Shown in pieces: positions 23,025 through 26,510 of a DNA stretch of 26,510 bases. A program made the translations under genes and the position numbers. Each line of letters opens with the position of its first letter. Position 1 is the stretch's first letter. The DNA lies in contig CP070719.1 in assembly GCA_020350725.1 (NCBI GenBank), positions 567,969 to 594,478 of the forward strand. Direction: 5' to 3'. A model generated the notes under the pieces. That model saw only the letters and a list, made by a program, of their open reading frames with translations, did no database searches and was not told the DNA's origin. Origin of the DNA: a bacterium (GTDB lineage: Bacteria > BMS3Abin14).

Positions 23025-23498
23025 ATGACGAGGCACCCAATGACCCCGGAGGGCCTGCAGAAGCTCAAGAGTGACCTGAAGAGGCTGAAAACCCAGGACC
23101 GGCCCAAGGTCATAGAGGAGATCGCCGAAGCGAGAAGCCACGGGGACATCTCCGAAAACGCGGAATACGACGCCGCCAAGGAGAGGCAGGCCTTCATCGA
23201 GAGCCGGATCCGGGATATCGAGATCAAGATCGCCAACGCTCAGGTCGTCGATCCCCTCGACATGGATACCGACCGGGTGGTGTTCGGTGTGAACGTCACC
23301 GTTCAGGACCTCGAATCGGGAGACAAACTCAGCTACCAGATCGTCGGGGCGGACGAGGCCGATGTGGCCTCCAGCAGGATCAGTGTCACCTCGCCCGTGG
23401 CAAGGGCCCTCATTGGGAGAAGGGTTGGCGACGTCGTCCAGGTGCAGATTCCGAGGGGACTGAGGGAGCTCGAGATCATGGAGATCTCCCTGCCATGA
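23025..23498 (+). CDS. greA: Transcription elongation factor GreA
   Basis: 157 residues. It rescues backtracked RNA polymerase by stimulating transcript cleavage through the secondary channel. The N-terminal coiled coil has the tip motif HGDISENAEYDAAKERQ (acidic D and E that reach the active site); the C-terminal FKBP-like domain has LSYQIVGADEAD, ISVTSPVARALIGRRVGD and VQIPRGLRELEIMEI. The length is normal. The Shine-Dalgarno AAGGAGGG is 9 nt before the ATG; an ATG at codon 6 is a possible alternative start. It has its own promoter with two hairpins in the leader. Confidence 0.96.
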   Translation: MTRHPMTPEGLQKLKSDLKRLKTQDRPKVIEEIAEARSHGDISENAEYDAAKERQAFIESRIRDIEIKIANAQVVDPLDMDTDRVVFGVNVTVQDLESGDKLSYQIVGADEADVASSRISVTSPVARALIGRRVGDVVQVQIPRGLRELEIMEISLP

Positions 23499-23502
23499 CA
23501 AA

Positions 23503-23578
23503 ATAGTCCAACGTCTTATGTCCAAAGCCCAAGGTCCATAGGCCGTGATCAGTGATTCGTAATTCGTGATTTGTACTT
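23503..23578. repeat. TCCAAAG and CGTGATT heptamer arrays
   Basis: Degenerate TCCAACG, TCTTATG, TCCAAAG, CCCAAGG, TCCATAG units are followed by CGTGATC, AGTGATT, CGTAATT, CGTGATT, TGTACTT (23544-23578). The second part is the AATCACG family in reverse orientation. It starts 5 nt after the greA stop. Confidence 0.7.
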
Positions 23579-23651
23579 AAAGTACCTGTTGCTAGTTAAT
23601 AAAATATCTTTCCATGAAGATTTATTTAGGATTTTTTCGTATGCCTTTACC

Positions 23652-23757
23652 AACCACGAATCACAAATAACGAATTACGGTCTTAAATAACTCCAAACTG
23701 TAAACTTTAACTTGATTTACGAATCACCCATCACCAATTACAAATCACGAATCACGG
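23652..23757. repeat. AATCACG/AATTACG heptamer array facing 23544-23578
   Basis: AACCACG, AATCACA, AATAACG, AATTACG (23652-23679), then AAACTGT, AAACTTT, AACTTGA (23695-23715), then ATCACCC, ATCACCA, ATTACAA, ATCACGA, ATCACGG (23723-23757), almost all in one 7-nt register. With 23544-23578 it forms an inverted pair around 73 AT-rich nt. Confidence 0.75.
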
Positions 23758-23881
23758 TCATTCCCCCTTTCCTTTACAATGCAACTCCCATCCATTAATC
23801 TTTAGAGGAGCGTTCCGACGACCCCGATCCTCAGCGATCCAGGACGGCCGGTTTGCTCTTGAGACGACCGGGGAAGCGAGG

Positions 23882-23925
23882 CGGCGGACTGCGGCCGGTC
23901 TCCCCAGCCTCAGACCGGACCGCCG
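23882..23925 (+). other. GC-rich two-part hairpin upstream of the P-II gene
   Basis: CGGCGG (23882-23887) pairs with CCGCCG (23920-23925), and CCGGTCT (23895-23901) pairs with AGACCGG (23912-23918). A possible small RNA or leader element. The rest of 23758-24195 shows no gene. GGCACG at 24028 followed by GTTC is only a poor sigma54-like match. Confidence 0.35.
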
Positions 23926-24123
23926 TCCATCCTCACATCCCCCTTCTCCCGATGGACATGCCTACCTCAACCGTGGAAGCGGTTCCCGTTCATCGGTCCC
24001 GTGAGGGTCGATTTTGCCTAACCTGTAGGCACGCGATGTTCGATGTGACGTTTATTTAGGCAGGAAGGGGGAGGCCAATGCCGGATGTCACCGGTAAAAT
24101 ATCTCATAAATTCATGTAGATAG

Positions 24124-24534
<411 letters not shown>

Positions 24535-24577
24535 CGCCGGTCGGCATGAAACTCACGTAAGGATTGGAGGTTTTAAG

Positions 24578-25996
24578 ATGACACCGAAAGAGGTACTGGA
24601 TTTTGCCCAGAAGAACGGGATCAAGATGGTTGACCTCAAATTCATGGATCTGCCCGGGACATGGCAGCACTTCGGGGTGCCCATCAGCCAACTGGAGGAG
24701 AGCAGTTTCGAGGACGGTTACGGGTTCGACGGGTCATCCATCCGCGGCTGGCAGCCTATCCACGCCAGCGACATGCTGGTGATCCCGGATCCATCCACGG
24801 CACAGATCGATCCCTTCATCAGCTCTCTGCCCACCCTTTCCATGATCTGCAATATCGTGGATCCTGTCACCAAGGAACCCTATACCAGAGATCCGAGGTA
24901 CGTGGCGCAGAAGGCTGACGCCTACCTCAAGTCGACCGGCATCGGCGATGCGGCCTATTTCGGCCCCGAGGCCGAGTTCTTCATCCTGGACGACATCCGG
25001 TTCGACCAGAATGCCCACTCCGGTTATTTCTTCCTGGATTCCAAGGAGGGGTGGTGGAACACGGGCCGGGATGAAGGCCCCAACCTGGGTTACAAACCAC
25101 GGCACAAGGAGGGGTATTTCCCCTGCCCACCGACCGACAGCCAGGTCGAAATCCGCCATGAGATGGTCAGGATCATGGAGGAGGCATACGGCATAGAGAT
25201 CGAGGCCGAGCACCATGAGGTGGCAACAGCGGGTCAGGCTGAGATCGACATGAAGTACGCCCCCCTGGTTCAGGCCGGCGACAACCTCATGCGGTTCAAG
25301 TACGTGGTCAAGAATGTGGCCCGCAGGTTCGGTAAGACGGCGACCTTCATGCCCAAACCCGTCTTCCAGGATAACGGATCCGGTATGCACGTGCATCAGA
25401 GCATCTGGAAAGGTGACAAGCCCCTTTTCGCCGGGGATCGGTACGGCGGGTTGAGCGAGATGGCCATGCACTATATCGGCGGCATCCTCAAGCATGCGCC
25501 GGCTCTGTGCGCCCTGACCAATCCAACCACGAATTCCTACAGGCGGTTGGTGCCCGGATACGAGGCGCCCATCAACCTGGTTTACTCCTCCCGTAACCGG
25601 AGCGCCGCTGTGAGAATTCCTCTCTACTCGGCCAGTCCCAAGGCCAAGAGGATCGAATTCCGGACGCCCGACCCCACCTGCAACGGCTATCTGGCTTTCT
25701 CGGCCATGCTCATGGCCGGCCTGGACGGGATCGAGAACCGGATCGATCCGGGTGAGCCCCTTGACAAGAACATTTACGGTCTTTCCCCCGAGGAGCTGGC
25801 CCAGTATCCCAAGGCCCCCGGTTCCCTTGAGGAGGCTCTTGATGCCCTGGAGAGGGACAACGATTTTCTCCTCAAGGGCGATGTATTCACAACGGACCTT
25901 CTCGAGATGTGGATCTCGTACAAGAGGGAAAATGAGGTGGATGAGGTCAGACTCCGCCCCCACCCCCACGAGTTCGCCCTGTATTTCGACATCTAG
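24578..25996 (+). CDS. glnA: Glutamine synthetase, type I
   Basis: 472 residues (normal GSI-beta length). It joins ammonia and glutamate with ATP and forms a dodecamer. Key blocks: the N-terminal beta-grasp with [11 protein letters not shown] and [13 protein letters not shown] (the Asp latch), metal-binding [55 protein letters not shown], and the [17 protein letters not shown] block. The adenylylation tyrosine is Y400 in NIYGLSPEE, equivalent to the E. coli NLYDLPPEE site, so covalent control by GlnE is expected. The Shine-Dalgarno is GGAGG. It is an operon with glnB. Confidence 0.98.
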   Translation: MTPKEVLDFAQKNGIKMVDLKFMDLPGTWQHFGVPISQLEESSFEDGYGFDGSSIRGWQPIHASDMLVIPDPSTAQIDPFISSLPTLSMICNIVDPVTKEPYTRDPRYVAQKADAYLKSTGIGDAAYFGPEAEFFILDDIRFDQNAHSGYFFLDSKEGWWNTGRDEGPNLGYKPRHKEGYFPCPPTDSQVEIRHEMVRIMEEAYGIEIEAEHHEVATAGQAEIDMKYAPLVQAGDNLMRFKYVVKNVARRFGKTATFMPKPVFQDNGSGMHVHQSIWKGDKPLFAGDRYGGLSEMAMHYIGGILKHAPALCALTNPTTNSYRRLVPGYEAPINLVYSSRNRSAAVRIPLYSASPKAKRIEFRTPDPTCNGYLAFSAMLMAGLDGIENRIDPGEPLDKNIYGLSPEELAQYPKAPGSLEEALDALERDNDFLLKGDVFTTDLLEMWISYKRENEVDEVRLRPHPHEFALYFDI

Positions 25997-26064
25997 GACA
26001 AAGGTCTATCGCGGAGGACGCGAACGAAGCAAAGGAAAGTGATTTTTCATTTTATTTATCCTAT

Positions 26065-26088
26065 CTCTTAGCACTTAGCTCTTAGTCC
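26065..26088. repeat. CTCTTAG/CACTTAG heptamer array
   Basis: CTCTTAG, CACTTAG, CTCTTAG in register, then TCCTTGT. It lies about 70 nt after the glnA stop, between the gene and its terminator-like hairpin. Confidence 0.65.
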
Positions 26089-26122
26089 TTGTTTTAAAGT
26101 TCCCTGGCCGTCTCAGGGACTG

Positions 26123-26154
26123 AAGGGGGAGGCCGCTTCGGCGGCCTCCCCCTT
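26123..26154 (+). terminator. Strong hairpin after glnA
   Basis: Perfect 14-bp stem AAGGGGGAGGCCGC / GCGGCCTCCCCCTT with a TTCG tetraloop, preceded by a smaller TCCCTG/CAGGGA hairpin at 26101-26119. The T run is very short, so termination is likely but not certain. It may act on both strands between convergent genes. Confidence 0.75.
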
Positions 26155-26218
26155 CTCCAGTCGAGAGTCCACCCGCCTGCGCGGAAAGGACATGCGGACA
26201 GGGGAGGGAAATGAGTCC

Positions 26219-26245
26219 AGAGTCCAGGGGCCAGGGTCCAGAGGG
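26219..26245. repeat. AGAGTCC/AGGGGCC heptamer array, second copy
   Basis: AGAGTCC, AGGGGCC, AGGGTCC, AGAGGGA in register. The first 14 nt equal 2615-2628. Confidence 0.7.
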
Positions 26246-26264
26246 AGGGGAACTAGTCTTTTCG

Positions 26265-26384
26265 AATCACAAATCACGAATCACAAATCACGGCGGTTCC
26301 AACCGTGAACCGTGAACTAATCTTTTCGAATCACAGATCACGAATCACTAATCACGGCGGTTCCCACTGTGAACCGTGAACCTG
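26265..26384. repeat. Composite AATCACG-GCGGTTCC-AACCGTG module, tandem with 64-bp period
   Basis: Copy 1: AATCACA, AATCACG, AATCACA, AATCACG, bridge GCGGTTCC (26293-26300), AACCGTG twice. Copy 2 starts 64 nt later (26329): AATCACA, GATCACG, AATCACT, AATCACG, GCGGTTCC (26357-26364), CACTGTG, AACCGTG. The order of parts is the same as at 3074-3123 but without the GGATTTT part. It ends 8 nt from the stop codon of the next gene. Confidence 0.8.
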
Positions 26385-26391
26385 GTACACC

Positions 26392-26510
26392 TTAGGGTCG
26401 GTTTTTCCTCCGTTCCAGATAGACGTAAGCTCCCACGGCTATCGGCAGCAGGACCAGGGCGGTGATCTGGCTGGTGCTCAGTGTGATGCCGAGGATGGAG
26501 GCCATCCCCC
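26392..26510 (-). CDS. 3' end of a membrane protein gene, probably prolipoprotein diacylglyceryl transferase
   Basis: Only the last 38 or so residues are in the window. They contain LGITLSTSQITALVLLPIAV, one hydrophobic helix, and a basic tail YLERRKNRP. The short polar STSQ before the last membrane helix and the RR-rich end resemble the C-terminus of Lgt, which transfers diacylglycerol to lipoprotein cysteines at the inner membrane. This rests on a short match. The gene runs off the right edge, so its start is unseen. Confidence 0.45.
   Translation of the reverse strand, partial: GMASILGITLSTSQITALVLLPIAVGAYVYLERRKNRP

Noticed and set aside
24027-24043. Sigma54 promoter for glnB
   Set aside because: GGCACG is present, but the -12 element is GTTC/TC rather than TTGC/GC.
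24734-25969. 411-residue minus-strand open frame
   Set aside because: Antisense shadow of glnA, with no independent features.

Overview
The window looks like a chromosomal piece of a GC-rich Gram-negative bacterium. Evidence for the Gram-negative envelope is two signal-peptide outer-membrane beta-barrel candidates and a probable Lgt C-terminus. Gene content and order (class V aminotransferase, serA, hisZ, purA, tRNA-Lys, tRNA-Glu; glnB-glnA; SYLF protein; DUF2148 protein) suggest a Desulfobacterota/deltaproteobacterial lineage, probably an environmental one. That placement is inference. No phage, IS, CRISPR or antibiotic-resistance module is visible.

Layout. 0-2.6 kb: a flippase-like membrane protein and a PaaK-family protein whose adenylate-forming motifs are degraded. 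2.6-3.8 kb: a long repeat-rich intergenic region ending in a strong promoter for an acidic beta-barrel protein (3839-5059) with a clean terminator. 5.5-7.9 kb: a small Cys-rich protein (minus strand), a small membrane-anchored protein, a structured and repeat-rich gap, then a second outer-membrane protein whose promoter has the same -35, spacer and -10 as the first. 8.0-13.7 kb: serine biosynthesis (class V aminotransferase, serA), hisZ and purA. 13.8-14.5 kb: tRNA-Lys(UUU), tRNA-Glu(UUC) and tRNA-Glu(CUC), with a duplicated tRNA-Lys 3' end. 14.6-19.2 kb (minus strand): SYLF lipid-binding protein, GT39-type glycosyltransferase, DUF2148 ferredoxin-domain protein, four-helix-bundle protein, AEC transporter. 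19.3-26 kb (plus strand): Hsp20, a JAMM-DinG helicase fusion, greA with tandem hairpins in its leader, P-II and glutamine synthetase. A probable lgt 3' end enters from the right edge.

The most distinctive feature is not a gene. Nearly every long intergenic space carries degenerate tandem arrays of about 7-nt units (some 7/8-nt). There are at least ten sequence families, e.g. AATCACG, AACCGTG, GGATTTT, TACTGAA, AGTTTCT, AGGGTCC, AGATAAG, CTCTTAG and TCTAATG/CTCCAATG. They recur at distant sites, form composite modules that are themselves tandemly duplicated, often occur as facing inverted pairs, often begin at or within a few bases of stop codons, and in places have become the C-terminal codons of genes. 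One inverted pair flanks a four-helix-bundle gene that looks AT-richer than its neighbours, so the pair resembles the ends of a cassette. They recall the heptanucleotide STRR sequences of filamentous cyanobacteria, but here occur in a different genomic setting with many families side by side.
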